Assembly: GCA_016302965.1 (NCBI GenBank)
Contig: JAEDMP010000104.1
Location: forward strand, 1-5,894
DNA length: 5,894 nt
Origin: Bacteroidaceae bacterium
GTDB taxonomy: Bacteria > Bacteroidota > Bacteroidia > Bacteroidales > Bacteroidaceae
Direction of reading: 5' to 3'
The notes beneath the pieces were generated by a model that was not told the origin of the DNA, did not search any database, and saw only the letters and a list, made by a program, of their open reading frames with translations. Made by a program: the position numbers and the translations under genes. Of the stretch, positions 5,479 through 5,894 are shown piece by piece (position 1 is the first letter of the stretch; each line of letters starts with the position of its first letter).

Positions 5479-5894
5479 TTACGCGCCCTGTTGTGCGATA
5501 TAGTCGAGCAGCTGCTCAGCGTGGATCTTCGTCTTGATTTCCTTGGGGGTGAAAATCTTCTGTATTACGCCCTCTTCATCCACCAAATAGGTGGTTCTGA
5601 GGATGCCAATCGTACGGCGGCCGCAAGCCACCTTTTCTCCCCAGCAGCCCAGGGCCTGCAAGAGTGTGGTCTCGGTGTCGGCTATCAGGGGGAACTGGAG
5701 CTGGTAGTTGTCGGCAAACTTCTTCTGCAGCGCCACCTTGTCCTTGCTCACACCCACGATGGCATATCCTGCGGCTGCCAGTTCCTGCCGGTGCTGCTGC
5801 AGCGAGCAGGCCTCAGCCGTACAGCCGCTGGTATTGGCCTTGGGATAGCTGTAGAGTATCAGTTTCTTTCCCTTGAAATCACTTGCTTTCACCT
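5479..5894 (-). CDS. bcp: Thioredoxin-dependent thiol peroxidase (Bcp/PrxQ), 5' end missing
   Basis: A cytoplasmic peroxiredoxin that reduces hydrogen peroxide and organic hydroperoxides using thioredoxin. The 138 visible residues, counted from the valine codon at 5892, show the peroxiredoxin motif P17-xxx-T21-xx-C24 in YPKANTSGCTAEACS. C24 is the peroxidatic cysteine, and C29, five residues on, is the resolving cysteine of the atypical two-Cys BCP class. R99 in ILRTTYLVDEEG completes the active site, and WGEK (84-87) is typical of the family. The frame stays open to the right edge. The codon at 5892 is GTG, but it falls inside the usual domain (the VKASDFKGKK strand), so I treat it as internal valine and expect about 20-25 residues beyond the window. 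Serine instead of proline before GC is common in Bacteroidetes members as I recall them. The stop at 5479 lies 5 nt before xerD. Confidence 0.93.
   Translation of the reverse strand, partial: VKASDFKGKKLILYSYPKANTSGCTAEACSLQQHRQELAAAGYAIVGVSKDKVALQKKFADNYQLQFPLIADTETTLLQALGCWGEKVACGRRTIGILRTTYLVDEEGVIQKIFTPKEIKTKIHAEQLLDYIAQQGA

Overview
The window looks like a chromosomal core region of a Bacteroidota bacterium, order Bacteroidales, most likely Prevotellaceae. The genus is an inference. The evidence is protein family content, plus two upstream regions whose -7 elements fit the Bacteroidetes sigma factor consensus TAnnTTTG instead of a sigma-70 -10 box. Start codons lack strong Shine-Dalgarno sequences, which is normal in this phylum. 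Intergenic DNA is visibly AT-rich against more GC-rich coding DNA. All six genes lie on the minus strand, so transcription runs from high to low coordinates.

In transcription order: (1) 5894-5479, the 3' part of a bcp-type thiol peroxidase, cut by the window edge. (2) 5473-4541, a complete XerD tyrosine recombinase that starts 5 nt after the bcp stop, so the two are probably one operon. (3) 4540-4292, an AT-rich control region. It holds three perfect tandem copies of a 16-bp unit just past xerD, a good Bacteroidetes promoter, and three 15-nt ATCG-type dyads around that promoter. (4) 4291-3647, a four-helix DUF2975 membrane protein. (5) 3546-3337, a small YozG-type HTH (Cro/C1, XRE-like) regulator. 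Genes 4 and 5 form the widespread but poorly understood DUF2975/YozG pair. (6) 3289-476, a secreted two-half M16 (insulinase/pitrilysin) zinc peptidase with intact catalytic residues. (7) 475-318, an intergenic region with a long hairpin that may terminate the peptidase transcript, interleaved with a promoter for the next gene. (8) 305-1, the 5' part of rbfA, a 30S ribosome maturation factor, cut by the left edge.

The most interesting unit is the DUF2975/HTH module. Its promoter carries one dyad just upstream of the -33 box, one over the predicted transcription start and one in the leader, as expected for an autoregulated switch whose regulator may be controlled by a membrane partner. The peptidase begins only 47 nt after the regulator gene with no recognisable promoter between, so it may be partly transcribed with that module. 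No CRISPR array, tRNA, rRNA, insertion sequence or phage gene was seen.
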